Assembly: GCA_028874075.1 (NCBI GenBank)
Contig: JAPPLU010000047.1
Coordinates: forward strand, 1-64,000
Source of the DNA: Chloroflexota bacterium
GTDB lineage: Bacteria; Chloroflexota; Dehalococcoidia; Lucifugimonadales; UBA3495
Direction of reading: 5' to 3'
Length of the DNA: 64,000 bases
Made by a program: the position numbers and the translations under genes. The notes under the pieces were generated by a model. The model searched no databases. It was not told the origin of the DNA and saw nothing but the letters and a program-made list of their open reading frames with translations. This document shows positions 52,042 through 60,726 of the stretch, piece after piece; position 1 is the first letter of the stretch, and every line of letters starts with the position of its first letter.

Positions 52042-53574
52042 ATGGAATTGACCGTTTTCCTTACCGTCCTGGCGGTTGCAGGGATAATCGGAACGGGGGT
52101 CGCCGCTTGGCTGGTCTACCGTTCCAAGGTTGACGGCAAACTGGTAGAAAATGCCAGAGAAGAGGCTGGAACAGTCATAGCACAGGCGGAGGAAGAGAAG
52201 CGGAGGCTCCTCCTTGAAGCCCAGGAAGAAGTTCTCAAGCTGCGATCCGAAGGTGAACAGGAGATCAAGGAACAGCGACAGGAACTTAATCGACTGGAAC
52301 GTCGTTATCTCCAGCGGGAAGAACAGCTAGAGAAAAAGGGCGAAGTTCTTGAGAAGCAGCAGGTGGCCCTTACCACAAAGGAATCTGAGGTTGACCAGAC
52401 CCTGGTAGAGGTGCAGGGTCTGAAGGAGCAGCAAGTAAAAGTCCTGGAAGAAGCCGCCGGATTGTCGGTGGAAGATGCCAGGGAATTGGTGGTAAAGGAA
52501 GGCGAAGAGAAGGCCAGGCATGAATTGGCCCGCCGTACCTATGATCTTGAACGAGAATACAAAGCTACCGCAGAGGAAAATGCCCGCCGGATAATAACTC
52601 TGGCCATTAATCGTCTGGCTACGGATGTCGTCTCCGAAACCACGACTTCAATCGTTTCCCTGCCCAACGATGAGATGAAGGGTCGTCTCATCGGCCGTGA
52701 AGGACGGAATATTAGAGCATTGGAATCCCTTACCGGGGTTGATATCGTTATCGATGACACTCCGGAAATTGTCACTTTGTCTTGCTTCGATCCGGTACGT
52801 CGTGAAGTTGCGCGGCTGGCGCTGGAAAGGCTGGTAAGCGATGGCCGCATTCAGCCGGCTCGAATCGAAGATATGGTTAACCGGGCCCAGGTGGATATCG
52901 AGCAGACCATCTGGAAGGCCGGCGAACAATCCACATTCGATGTTGGACTTAGCGGGATAGATACAGAGTTGATCCGTCTGTTGGGGCAGCTCAAGTACCG
53001 CTACAGCTATGGCGAGAACGTGCTGAAGCACTCCATCGAGGTCTGTCTGCTGTCGGGAATGCTGGCCGCTGAAATAGGCGCCAACATCCAGGTTGCCAAG
53101 ATCGGCGGATTGCTCCACGACGTAGGAAAGGCCCTGACTCACGAGGTTGCCGGGCCTCATGCCGAAATAGGCGCTGAGCTGGCCAAGAAATACGGCATAA
53201 ACCATAACTCATATTTGTCTATCCTGGAGCACCACGACGACGAACATTCAACTATTGAGTCTTTCGTCGTCGCCAGCGCCGATGCCATCAGCGCAGCCAG
53301 GCCTGGCGCCCGAAAAGAGTCCCTGGACCAGTACGTGAAGCGTCTTAGGGACCTGGAGGATACTGCCGTCGGATTTGGCGGTGTCGAAAGGGCGTTCGCC
53401 ATCCAGGCCGGTCGTGAAGTTAGGGTGATGGTGAAACCCACTGACATCGATGATGTCGGGTCCGCCGCATTGGCAAGGGATATTGCCCGCAAGGTGGAAG
53501 AGGACCTGGTATTCCCGGGCCAGATCAAGGTAACTGTGATCCGGGAAACCCGGAATGTTGAAATTGCCCGCTAA
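52042..53574 (+). CDS. rny: ribonuclease Y
   Basis: 510 residues. RNase Y is the membrane-anchored endonuclease that starts mRNA decay in many Gram-positive-type bacteria. An N-terminal membrane helix (1-24), a long charged coiled coil (about 30-170), a KH domain (GRLIGREGRNIRALE near 215) and an HD domain (GGLLHDVGKALTHE near 357, then ILEHHDDEH) are all intact. A GGAAGG site precedes ATG 52042. It has its own promoter and a terminator, and ymdB follows. Confidence 0.96.
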   Translation: MELTVFLTVLAVAGIIGTGVAAWLVYRSKVDGKLVENAREEAGTVIAQAEEEKRRLLLEAQEEVLKLRSEGEQEIKEQRQELNRLERRYLQREEQLEKKGEVLEKQQVALTTKESEVDQTLVEVQGLKEQQVKVLEEAAGLSVEDARELVVKEGEEKARHELARRTYDLEREYKATAEENARRIITLAINRLATDVVSETTTSIVSLPNDEMKGRLIGREGRNIRALESLTGVDIVIDDTPEIVTLSCFDPVRREVARLALERLVSDGRIQPARIEDMVNRAQVDIEQTIWKAGEQSTFDVGLSGIDTELIRLLGQLKYRYSYGENVLKHSIEVCLLSGMLAAEIGANIQVAKIGGLLHDVGKALTHEVAGPHAEIGAELAKKYGINHNSYLSILEHHDDEHSTIESFVVASADAISAARPGARKESLDQYVKRLRDLEDTAVGFGGVERAFAIQAGREVRVMVKPTDIDDVGSAALARDIARKVEEDLVFPGQIKVTVIRETRNVEIAR

Positions 53575-53649
53575 TCGCCTTCCGTGGGAGGACCGGGCCG
53601 GTATCAAATATCGCAGATCGGTTTACCAGGTATGTAGTGGATAGAACTC

Positions 53650-53692
53650 AGGCCCAAGTGCCGGCACCCTCGGCCCTTGGGCCTCATCTTTT
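53650..53692 (+). terminator. rho-independent terminator after rny
   Basis: AGGCCCAAG (53650-53658) pairs with CTTGGGCCT (53676-53684) around a GC-rich loop, followed by CATCTTTT. Confidence 0.75.
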
Positions 53693-53807
53693 GATTCCGG
53701 CGAGTGGTGGCTGCAAGATTGAAATGCCTCACCGGCGCTGCGAAGCAGTATATCCTTGATTGCAAATTCAGTGTATTCCGGCCCAATCTGGTAGAAGGAA
53801 GGCCAAG

Positions 53808-54578
53808 TTGCGAATTCTAATGATTGGGGACATCATCGGACAGCCGGGCCGGCGCGCCATCGCCCGGATTCTTCCGGACCTGCGCCGCGAGCTGGCTATC
53901 GACATGGTGGTTGCCAATGGCGAGAATACTGCCGGCGGGTTTGGTATCACCATTGAGACGGCCGAGGAGTTGCTAGACAGCGGAGTTGATATTCTAACCT
54001 CCGGAAATCATATCTGGGACCAAAAGGAGATCATTCCGTACCTCGACGAGGGACTACCCCTGATACGACCTGCCAATTATCCTGACGCTCCAGGACGGGG
54101 CTACCTGGTCCAGGACGGAGTTATGGTCCTGAACCTTATGGGGCGGGTATTCATGCCAACCCTGGACTGTCCCTTCAGGACTGCAAGCGCAATTCTTGAA
54201 GAGGCCGAAGCAGAACACTCCCCACGTGCTATAATCGTTGACTTCCACGCCGAGGCTACTTCGGAGAAGCAGGGCATGGGCTGGTACCTGGATGGAAGGG
54301 TTAGCGCGGTGCTGGGTACCCACACCCACGTGGGCACCGTTGATGCGCGGGTGTTGCCCAAAGGTACTGCTTTCCTAACCGATGTGGGGATGACGGGGCC
54401 GGTGAATTCAGTTATAGGCAGCGATACGGACGCTGTACTGGACCGATTCCTTACCGGTTTGCCGCAGCGGCTTTCGGTTGCCAGGGGCCCGGTGATTGTG
54501 AATGCCGCCCTGGTGGAAATAGACGACGAAAGTGGCAGGGCCCTTTCGATTCAGAGAATAGACCGCATGGTGGATTAA
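53808..54578 (+). CDS. ymdB: YmdB-family metallophosphoesterase (2',3'-cyclic-nucleotide phosphodiesterase)
   Basis: 256 residues from TTG 53808, chosen because GGAAGG lies just upstream and the family begins with MRILMIGDI; an upstream TTG at 53760 adds a non-conserved stretch. Motifs GDIIGQPGRR, NGENTAGG, SGNHIWDQ, DFHAEATSEK, GTHTHVGT and GMTGPVNSVIG are complete. In Bacillus, YmdB hydrolyses cyclic nucleotides and affects RNase Y output and biofilm. The rny-ymdB order is conserved here, although a terminator lies between them. Confidence 0.92.
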   Translation: MRILMIGDIIGQPGRRAIARILPDLRRELAIDMVVANGENTAGGFGITIETAEELLDSGVDILTSGNHIWDQKEIIPYLDEGLPLIRPANYPDAPGRGYLVQDGVMVLNLMGRVFMPTLDCPFRTASAILEEAEAEHSPRAIIVDFHAEATSEKQGMGWYLDGRVSAVLGTHTHVGTVDARVLPKGTAFLTDVGMTGPVNSVIGSDTDAVLDRFLTGLPQRLSVARGPVIVNAALVEIDDESGRALSIQRIDRMVD

Positions 54579-54579
54579 T

Positions 54580-55425
54580 ATGGATGGACTTGTAGACCTG
54601 CATTTGCACACGCTGGCGTCGGATGGGCGCCTTACTCCTACACAACTTGTGGACTTGATTGCGAGCAAGGGAGTTACAGTAGCCGCTATCTCAGACCACG
54701 ACACTACGGACGGCATTGCCGAGGCGGTTCGGGCCGCCGCAGCACATCCCAACCTGGAAATCATTCCAGCGATTGAATTGAGCACCGACATACCCGGTGA
54801 CGAAATTCACATGCTTGGATACTTCCTGCAGTATGAAGACGAGGAGTTCCAAGGGATTTTGAAGCGTTTCCGGGATGGACGGCTGGAGCGAGGCAGGGCG
54901 GTGGTTGAGAAGCTGGCGGCTCTGGGCAAACCCGTTGACTGGGAAAGGGTGCAGGAAATCGCCGGAGATGGGTCCGTGGGACGCCCCCACATTGCCCTGG
55001 CCATGGTGGAGGCAGGCTATTTCAAGGAGCCGAAGGAGGCTTTCTACGAATACCTGGGCCGGAATGGCCTTGCCTACGCCGAACGAGAAAAGATGACGCC
55101 GGAAGAGGGCGTCGAAATGCTGGCAAAAGTAGGCGGCAGCGCCGTACTGGCCCATCCGGCAAATCTGGAAGACCTGGACACAAAGGTGGCCAACCTGAAG
55201 GAAGCCGGGCTGGTTGGCATGGAAGTCCATTATGCCATGTACAGTGAAGAAACCATCCAGCGGTTGCTGGAAGTGGCTAATAGGCACGGATTGATCGCCT
55301 GCGGCGGCAGCGACTACCACGGCCTGGGAAACACCGGTGAACAGGAACCGGGGCTCTTGGGGCCGCCTATGGAAACGGTAGAGCGGCTAGCGGGGATTTC
55401 CCGCGATCTGGCGAGAAACCGGTAG
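54580..55425 (+). CDS. PHP-domain phosphoesterase (YciV/RNase AM-like)
   Basis: 281 residues. Metal motifs: DLHLHTLASDG at 6-16, AISDHDTTDG near 37, IPAIELST near 62, GRPHIALAM near 135, AVLAHPAN near 190, GGSDYHG near 247. This matches YciV/TrpH-like enzymes, now described as 5'-3' RNA exonucleases (RNase AM) and 3',5'-nucleoside bisphosphate phosphatases. It begins one base after ymdB, so the pair is co-translated, pointing to RNA-end processing. Confidence 0.85.
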   Translation: MDGLVDLHLHTLASDGRLTPTQLVDLIASKGVTVAAISDHDTTDGIAEAVRAAAAHPNLEIIPAIELSTDIPGDEIHMLGYFLQYEDEEFQGILKRFRDGRLERGRAVVEKLAALGKPVDWERVQEIAGDGSVGRPHIALAMVEAGYFKEPKEAFYEYLGRNGLAYAEREKMTPEEGVEMLAKVGGSAVLAHPANLEDLDTKVANLKEAGLVGMEVHYAMYSEETIQRLLEVANRHGLIACGGSDYHGLGNTGEQEPGLLGPPMETVERLAGISRDLARNR

Positions 55426-55442
55426 AGTACCGTAACGGTGTA

Positions 55443-56204
55443 ATGGGTCTGGAACTGTTTGGCCTTTGTCTCTACGCCTATTTGGCCGGGGCCGTTCCTA
55501 CTCCTTACCTGATTGCCAGGCTGGTCAAGGGGATTGACCTAAGGAATTACGGCAGCGGTAATGTCGGTGGGTCCAATGTAATCAGGCAGCTCGGAAAGAG
55601 GTGGTTCGTTCCCCTTACGGCAATTGAGTTTCTGCTTAAGGGTTTGTCTCCTACACTGCTGGCTTACTTGATTCTTGCCGATGATTTTCCTTCGGGTCCC
55701 CGGGCTTCCTTTTTGTTCCTGTGCGTGCCCCTCCTGGCATTGATTGGCAACAATTGGTCCGTTTTTCTCCGCTTTCAGGGTGGTCGTGGACTAATGGTAG
55801 TGTGCGGGATTACTCTAGCCCTGGTACCTGTCTTATTCCTAGTAACAATAACTGTCTACTTGATTGGTTGGCGGGTCAGCCGCAATTCGGCTGTGTGGGC
55901 ATTGGTAGCAATTGTCCTATTGCCGATCCTTGCATGGGTGCCCGGAGGCGCCATGACACTGGACTGGCAAGGACTGTGGCTATTGGGACGGGACGGGATT
56001 AGTTCGCTGCCCGGACGGAACGAGTCCCTTGTTATTAGCGTCCTCGGCTGCGCCATCCTCGGTGTGGTGGTTCTCAAGCGCCTGGTTGGCAATTCCTTAA
56101 GTTTTCCGGAGGATGTTTCCACGAACAGGGTAATTCTCAACCGGCTTTTCAAGGATCGGGACGTAGACGACAGGGAGAAATGGGTGGGTCGGACCCCCGA
56201 TTAG
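55443..56204 (+). CDS. plsY: PlsY-like glycerol-3-phosphate acyltransferase, paralogue 1
   Basis: 253 residues with five to seven membrane helices. PlsY moves acyl from acyl-phosphate to glycerol-3-phosphate. Motif 1, usually GSGNxGATNxxR, reads GSGNVGGSNVIR (37-48). Motif 2, usually GHxxPVFxxFKGGKG, reads GNNWSVFLRFQGGRG (102-116), with Asn for the conserved His. A third motif is unclear. A large loop with AMTLDWQGLWLLGRDG is inserted near the C-terminus. It may be diverged in acceptor. It follows the PHP gene by 17 bases. Confidence 0.7.
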   Translation: MGLELFGLCLYAYLAGAVPTPYLIARLVKGIDLRNYGSGNVGGSNVIRQLGKRWFVPLTAIEFLLKGLSPTLLAYLILADDFPSGPRASFLFLCVPLLALIGNNWSVFLRFQGGRGLMVVCGITLALVPVLFLVTITVYLIGWRVSRNSAVWALVAIVLLPILAWVPGGAMTLDWQGLWLLGRDGISSLPGRNESLVISVLGCAILGVVVLKRLVGNSLSFPEDVSTNRVILNRLFKDRDVDDREKWVGRTPD

Positions 56205-56231
56205 CCCGGCGTTGAAAGAGGGAGGCATCAG

Positions 56232-56765
56232 TTGACACAGGCCCCATCGGAACAGACGCGCGACGACAGCCAAAGGCCCGGCGTTTGCTTCTGGCATACG
56301 GACGTGGAAACCGGACTGTCGTGCAGCAGGTGCAGCAGGCTGATTTGTGCCCAGTGCCTAGTCCAAGCGCCGGTGGGAATTCGATGCCGGGAATGCGGCA
56401 AGGCGCAACCGATGCCCACTTACGATGTCCGGCCGGCCAACTACACCCTGGGAATCGGAGTGGCAATTCTCCTGATGATTCTGGGCACCCCCGCCTGGGT
56501 GGTTTTGGACAATCTGCTGCTGGTCTTTGGAGCTTATGGTCCGGTTTCGGGGCTCATGGCCATTGCCTTCGGTTTCGTTACGGGCGACCTGGTGAGCCGT
56601 ACCGTTAACCGCAAGCGCAGCGTCCTGCTTGCCATTGTTGCTTGTGCGGTTGTCGTTCTGGCATACCTGGTCAGCAGGCTGTTCAGTCCCTTTGGGTTTG
56701 GCTTGATGGATCTGCTCTTTCTTGGGGTGGGAGCGTTTCTTGCCTGGCAGCGGCTTCGTCCCTAG
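56232..56765 (+). CDS. zinc-finger and transmembrane protein
   Basis: 177 residues from TTG 56232, six bases after GGAGG. The first 60 residues hold a B-box-like zinc finger, CFWHTDVETGLSCSRCSRLICAQC followed by CRECG: Cys, His and paired CxxC ligands. Three to four hydrophobic helices follow. Rhomboid-family proteases can carry such a finger, but no catalytic Ser-His is visible. The combination is known from uncharacterised bacterial proteins. Its last four bases overlap recX convergently. Confidence 0.6.
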   Translation: MTQAPSEQTRDDSQRPGVCFWHTDVETGLSCSRCSRLICAQCLVQAPVGIRCRECGKAQPMPTYDVRPANYTLGIGVAILLMILGTPAWVVLDNLLLVFGAYGPVSGLMAIAFGFVTGDLVSRTVNRKRSVLLAIVACAVVVLAYLVSRLFSPFGFGLMDLLFLGVGAFLAWQRLRP

Positions 56766-57268
56766 TCCTCCTGAAGCTCAGACCACAGTAGATTGGTAGC
56801 TTCCCTGGTGGTGCCGTAGCTGAACCCCCGTCGCTGCAGGAAAGGGGTTAATTTCTCGCGGAATTCCAGGGGAGTGCTTCCCCTGGCCACGAGTTTGGCT
56901 GCCTGCTTGCGGCCGGCGTTGCAGGCGCTGGCTGTTTCGTCCAGACCTTCAAGTGCTTCGTCTACCAGCTGTTGTTCCACTCCCAGCCGCCGCAATTCCT
57001 GCCGCAGGGCACGACTGCCCCTAGGACGCCGCCGTTCCCGGCTGCCGATCCATTGAGCGCAAAAGGAGGCATCGTCCAGGTATTTGAGGTCTTTCAGGTA
57101 GTCGACTGTTTTTTCGACCACCGGAGCGGCGAATCGTCCTTCCAGCCGCCGTTCAACTTCTCTTATGGTGCGGGGCCTGTAACTGAGGTAACGTAACGCG
57201 GCAGTCAGGCAATCGGTGAACGATTGCCCTTCCGCCGCGTCTTCTTTCCTGGATTCAAAGGGTGGCAT
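56762..57268 (-). CDS. recX: RecX regulatory protein
   Basis: 168 residues. RecX inhibits RecA filament growth. Helical three-repeat sequence with LRYLSYRPRTIREVERRL, YLKDLKYLDDASFCAQWI and the family-typical RRRPRGSRALRQELRRLGV. It lies 30 bases after recA on the same strand, the classical recA-recX pair. It overlaps the zinc-finger gene tail-to-tail. Confidence 0.85.
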   Translation of the reverse strand: MPPFESRKEDAAEGQSFTDCLTAALRYLSYRPRTIREVERRLEGRFAAPVVEKTVDYLKDLKYLDDASFCAQWIGSRERRRPRGSRALRQELRRLGVEQQLVDEALEGLDETASACNAGRKQAAKLVARGSTPLEFREKLTPFLQRRGFSYGTTREATNLLWSELQED

Positions 57269-57298
57269 TGGGCGCCATGCTCCAGCCCGAGATTGGGG

Positions 57299-58393
57299 TT
57301 ATTTCTCTTCCTCCGGTTCCGTAAGGGTGGCTAGTATGGCGTCTACGTCAGCTTCTCCAAGAGGATTGGCCTGGTCTGCGTCGCCAACGTCGGGTGACAG
57401 TTTGGTACGGACTCTGGATTCGATGGATTCGGCAATTTCCGGGTGCTGCAACAGGAAATCCTTGGAGTTTTCCCTGCCCTGGCCCAGCCGGGTGTCGCCG
57501 TAGGAGTAAAAGGCGCCGGCCTTCTTCAGTATGCCTTCGCTGACTCCCAGCTCCAGCAGGTCACCCATCTTGCTGATACCCTTGTTGAACATAATGTCAA
57601 ATTCGGTAACCCGGAAGGGGGCGGCGATCTTATTCTTTACTACGCGGGCACGGACCCGGCTGCCGATTATGTCGGAACCCTGTTTTATGGACTCCGTGCG
57701 GCGCAGGTCTATCCGCACCGAACTGTAGAATTTCAGGGCACGGCCGCCGGGAGTAACTTCGGGACTTCCGTAGGTAATTCCTACTTTTTCCCGTAGCTGG
57801 TTAATGAAGATTACCGCCGTACGAGAGTGGTGGATGGTGGAAGTCAGCTTGCGGAGAGCCTGGGACATCAGGCGGGCCTGCAGGCCGACGTGGGTGTCCC
57901 CGATGTCGCCTTCAATTTCGGCCTGGGGGACGAGCGCTGCAACGCTGTCTACGACAATGGTATCAACCGCGCCGCTACGGACCAGCTGCTCGGTGATGTC
58001 CAGGGCCTGTTCACCACTGTCGGGTTGGGAAATCAGCAAGTCTTCAAGACTCAGGCCGCAATTGGAGGCGTAGGAGGGGTCCAGGGCGTGTTCGGCGTCA
58101 ACGTAAGCGGCAATGCCACCCAGTTTCTGGGTTTCGGCCATTATGTGTATGGCCAGCGTGGACTTGCCGGCCGACTCGCTTCCGTAAATCTCTGTTACCC
58201 GTCCCCGGGGGATGCCGCCGGCACCCAGAGCTATGTCCAGCGCCAGTGACCCGGTCGGGATTACCTCGGTGCTGAGACGCTGGGCCGCTTCCTGTCCCAG
58301 CCGCATGACGGCTCCCCGGCCGTGGTCCTTCTCAATCCGGCCCAGGGCAATTTCCAGGGCGGCCAGCTTGTCTTTCTTCGAATCTGTGGTCAT
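57299..58393 (-). CDS. recA: recombinase A
   Basis: 364 residues. Walker A is GSESAGKST (71-79) where GPESSGKTT is usual; [17 protein letters not shown] and [10 protein letters not shown] form the central region, and the acidic tail is normal. RecA pairs homologous DNA and triggers SOS. A start with GGGAAGG precedes the ATG. No Gram-positive LexA box (GAAC-N4-GTTC) is visible upstream; a TTGTTG/TAGGAT pair in the GC-rich leader is the only promoter candidate. Confidence 0.97.
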   Translation of the reverse strand: MTTDSKKDKLAALEIALGRIEKDHGRGAVMRLGQEAAQRLSTEVIPTGSLALDIALGAGGIPRGRVTEIYGSESAGKSTLAIHIMAETQKLGGIAAYVDAEHALDPSYASNCGLSLEDLLISQPDSGEQALDITEQLVRSGAVDTIVVDSVAALVPQAEIEGDIGDTHVGLQARLMSQALRKLTSTIHHSRTAVIFINQLREKVGITYGSPEVTPGGRALKFYSSVRIDLRRTESIKQGSDIIGSRVRARVVKNKIAAPFRVTEFDIMFNKGISKMGDLLELGVSEGILKKAGAFYSYGDTRLGQGRENSKDFLLQHPEIAESIESRVRTKLSPDVGDADQANPLGEADVDAILATLTEPEEEK

Positions 58394-58650
58394 TTCCTTC
58401 CCATCCCCTTAACAAGTTATGGGAATCCTAGCACGGGGCCCGGAAGCCCAACAAGTAGCAAGTGTCAGTAGAGAAAAGTCCGAGTTTAAGGTGGCAGGTC
58501 AGTCCGTCACCAATGCTGACTAAGGACCTACTTAGTCTGGATGAGGCGTACTACTGCCTTGGCCGGACTTTGAAATCGCTCCAAAGCAGTACTGAATGGA
58601 AGTGATGGTGGGACATCGGTGGAAGGCCAACGGCCTTGCCTTCAGAAGTC

Positions 58651-58881
58651 TCAATAGCCGCCTTTGTACCCGATTGTAACGGCGCCGTCGTTGACGATAA
58701 CCGGGGTAATGCGTTCGCCATTGGTCAGTTCCAGTAGCGCGGGTATCTGGTCGGGTTGCTTGGCCAGGTCAATTTCGGTATATGCCGTCTTGCTGCGGCG
58801 ATATTCCATTTTGGCCGCCGCAGAGAATGAACAGTCCGGGTGGGTGTAGATGATAATTTCCTGGGCGCTTTCTGTGGTCAC
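58651..58881 (-). CDS. small glutaredoxin-like protein
   Basis: 76 residues from GTG 58881, seven bases after AAGGAG; longer frames run into the promoter. A single thioredoxin-fold domain: IIIYTHPDCSFSAAAKMEYRR has one Cys (Cys17) where glutaredoxins have CPYC, so it is monothiol. RITPVIVNDGAVTIGYKGGY is the cis-Pro and glutathione-side segment. It may act in thiol or Fe-S chemistry. It stands upstream of recA but with a 257-base gap. Confidence 0.75.
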   Translation of the reverse strand: MTTESAQEIIIYTHPDCSFSAAAKMEYRRSKTAYTEIDLAKQPDQIPALLELTNGERITPVIVNDGAVTIGYKGGY

Positions 58882-58964
58882 GGGAAACTCCTTGGAACTT
58901 TGAAATGGCAGGCTCTCGCTGAAATTGGGGAACCAGCCTGGGACGAATGCCGGGCTTGAACTGT

Positions 58965-58993
58965 ATTTTACGTTTACCTGCTCCAATATTCAA
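58965..58993 (-). promoter_or_regulatory. promoter of the glutaredoxin-like gene
   Basis: The minus strand has TTGAAT at 58993-58988, exactly 17 bp, then TAAAAT at 58970-58965, about 84 bases before GTG 58881. This excludes the longer reading frame. Confidence 0.7.
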
Positions 58994-59064
58994 CGAAGCA
59001 CTTGCCGGGGCAACGTTCCGATTCAGGTGGTTTCTCATTGTTGAGGGATTCTAACGGGGTACCA

Positions 59065-59085
59065 GGGCGGGTTTCAAATCCGCCC
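59065..59085. repeat. GGGCGG palindromic element
   Basis: GGGCGG (59065-59070), a 9-base loop GTTTCAAAT, CCGCCC (59080-59085), then CTACGAGAG. With a G-T pair the symmetry extends to the loop. It has the look of the GGGCGGGTTTCAAACCCGCCCCTAC-type intergenic repeats in several bacterial groups. It lies upstream of the TPR gene in a 423-base gap with no gene. Confidence 0.5.
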
Positions 59086-59304
59086 CTACGAGAGACCTTA
59101 CCACCTAAATTTGAATGCTATCCTCGCCGGGCTGGTTACTCATCGGCTGAGGCGATGCAGGAGGCAGTCCTGGCCTCGCAAGACCGGTCATAGTGATGCT
59201 ATGCCGGACTGTTTCCACTATGCCGAATTGCGCCGATTCGTGATATGCTTCTTCTTCCCAAATGAATCGGCGGGAAATCACACCTGTAAGCGTGGGTGCG
59301 AGAG

Positions 59305-60477
59305 ATGGAAGAGGCAGAAGCCCTTCGCGACAAGTTGATTGTACTTTTGCAGGATCACGCCATTGGCGTGGCATACCTGACTCCCATACCCAGGGGCGGT
59401 CGCCTGCGGGGCGCGGCTGCCAGGGAAATGGAGAGCGCTCTGGACGGGCTGGCTTCGGCGTCGCCTGAAGGAGTCGAGGTGTCGGCAGACCTGGTCTATG
59501 GGAATGGCTGCTTTGCGGTGGGCCGTTACGCCGACGCCGCGAAAGTCTACGCCCGAATCCTGGGCCAGGAACCGGATGACCTGATAGCCAGGTTCAACTT
59601 AGGGATTTCCCTGCTCCGGTTAAAGAAGCCTGACCTGGCGGTGTCCGAATTGTCCCGAGTCCTGGAAGGGCAGCCCGATATGCCGGAGGCTCATTACCAG
59701 CGGGGCAATGCTCGGGATGATATGGATGATGCCGAGGCTGCCTTGAGGGACTATGAGACTGCCATTGCTCTGGCCCCCGAATACTTACAGGCCCACTTCA
59801 ACCGGGGCGTGGTACTCGCCAGGATCGGCCGTCATGGAGAGGCTGTTAATGCCTTTGACAAGGTTATTGAATTGCGGCCTTCGCTTTCCAACGCATATTT
59901 GAACCGGGGCGCCTCGCTAGATGAAATGGAACTTCACGATCAGGCTATTGAAGACTATTCAGTCGCCATTGAATGGAATCCGGAAAGCGCCGATGCCTAC
60001 TTCAATCGCGCACGAACCCATTATTACCTGGGTCATATCGAAGAGGCCATTGCGGACTATACAGAAGTAGTAACCATCAGACCGGAGGATGCAGAGGCAT
60101 TCAACAACCGGGGCCTGGCCTATGACGCGCTGGGTGAGTACGGGCACGCCCTGTCGGACTACAGCGCCGCGGTGGCCCTTCTCCCCGACTTCCAGGCGGC
60201 GCTGAATAATCGCGGCGCCGCGTACGAAGCCATGGGCAAGGAACAGGATGCCCTGGCAGACTACCGTGCCGCAATTGCGGCTGACCGGACCTTTGCCGTG
60301 GCCTGGTACAACGCTTCCCGTCACTACGCGCGCCAGGGTGAAATAGAGCTTTGCCTGGAACATCTGGATGAGGCGGTGCGCCTGGAAGCCCATTTCGCCG
60401 AGGAAGCTCCGGACGATGAAAACCTCGGTTGGGTCCTGAAGCTGATGGACTTGAAGGACAACTTTTGCCGGCAGTAA
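59305..60477 (+). CDS. tetratricopeptide repeat protein
   Basis: 390 residues from ATG 59305; GTG 59296 is open upstream. About eight consecutive 34-residue TPR units from residue 65 (for example NAYLNRGASLDEMELHDQAIEDYSVAI and AYFNRARTHYYLGHIEEAIADYTEVV). The N-terminal 60 residues are Ala/Leu-rich and lack a signal peptide. TPR arrays are protein-interaction scaffolds; no partner domain is fused. A strong terminator follows. No specific function can be inferred. Confidence 0.9.
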   Translation: MEEAEALRDKLIVLLQDHAIGVAYLTPIPRGGRLRGAAAREMESALDGLASASPEGVEVSADLVYGNGCFAVGRYADAAKVYARILGQEPDDLIARFNLGISLLRLKKPDLAVSELSRVLEGQPDMPEAHYQRGNARDDMDDAEAALRDYETAIALAPEYLQAHFNRGVVLARIGRHGEAVNAFDKVIELRPSLSNAYLNRGASLDEMELHDQAIEDYSVAIEWNPESADAYFNRARTHYYLGHIEEAIADYTEVVTIRPEDAEAFNNRGLAYDALGEYGHALSDYSAAVALLPDFQAALNNRGAAYEAMGKEQDALADYRAAIAADRTFAVAWYNASRHYARQGEIELCLEHLDEAVRLEAHFAEEAPDDENLGWVLKLMDLKDNFCRQ

Positions 60478-60665
60478 GTCAGGCCTCTTGAACCGGCGTT
60501 AAAACCACAATCCGGGTTTCTATAAGAGAGCAGGACTTGATCCAATCTTGCCCCTGCTGCCATGCAGGTTTCCTCCATTCGGCAAGACGATTGAAATCTG
60601 TGTCTAAACTGGATCGCTCAAGGCGTCAAATAGGGGTCTTGAGCATCTTATCTGAAAAAAGAGGA

Positions 60666-60700
60666 GCCGGGAGCGCGCCAACGCTCCCGGCTTATTTTCC
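60666..60700 (+). terminator. terminator after the TPR gene
   Basis: GCCGGGAGCG (60666-60675) and CGCTCCCGGC (60682-60691) form a 10-bp stem, followed by TTATTTT. Its stem shares GCCGGGAGC with the terminator at 28228. Confidence 0.85.
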
Positions 60701-60726
60701 AGGCGGACGGGAAAGGCCTCGCTCTT

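Noticed and set aside
58394..58650. SOS/LexA box upstream of recA
   Set aside because: No GAAC-N4-GTTC or close variant was found in the gap.
58651..58986. Longer start for the glutaredoxin-like gene at 58986
   Set aside because: The longer frame includes the -10 hexamer of a good promoter, and a Shine-Dalgarno site sits directly before GTG 58881.
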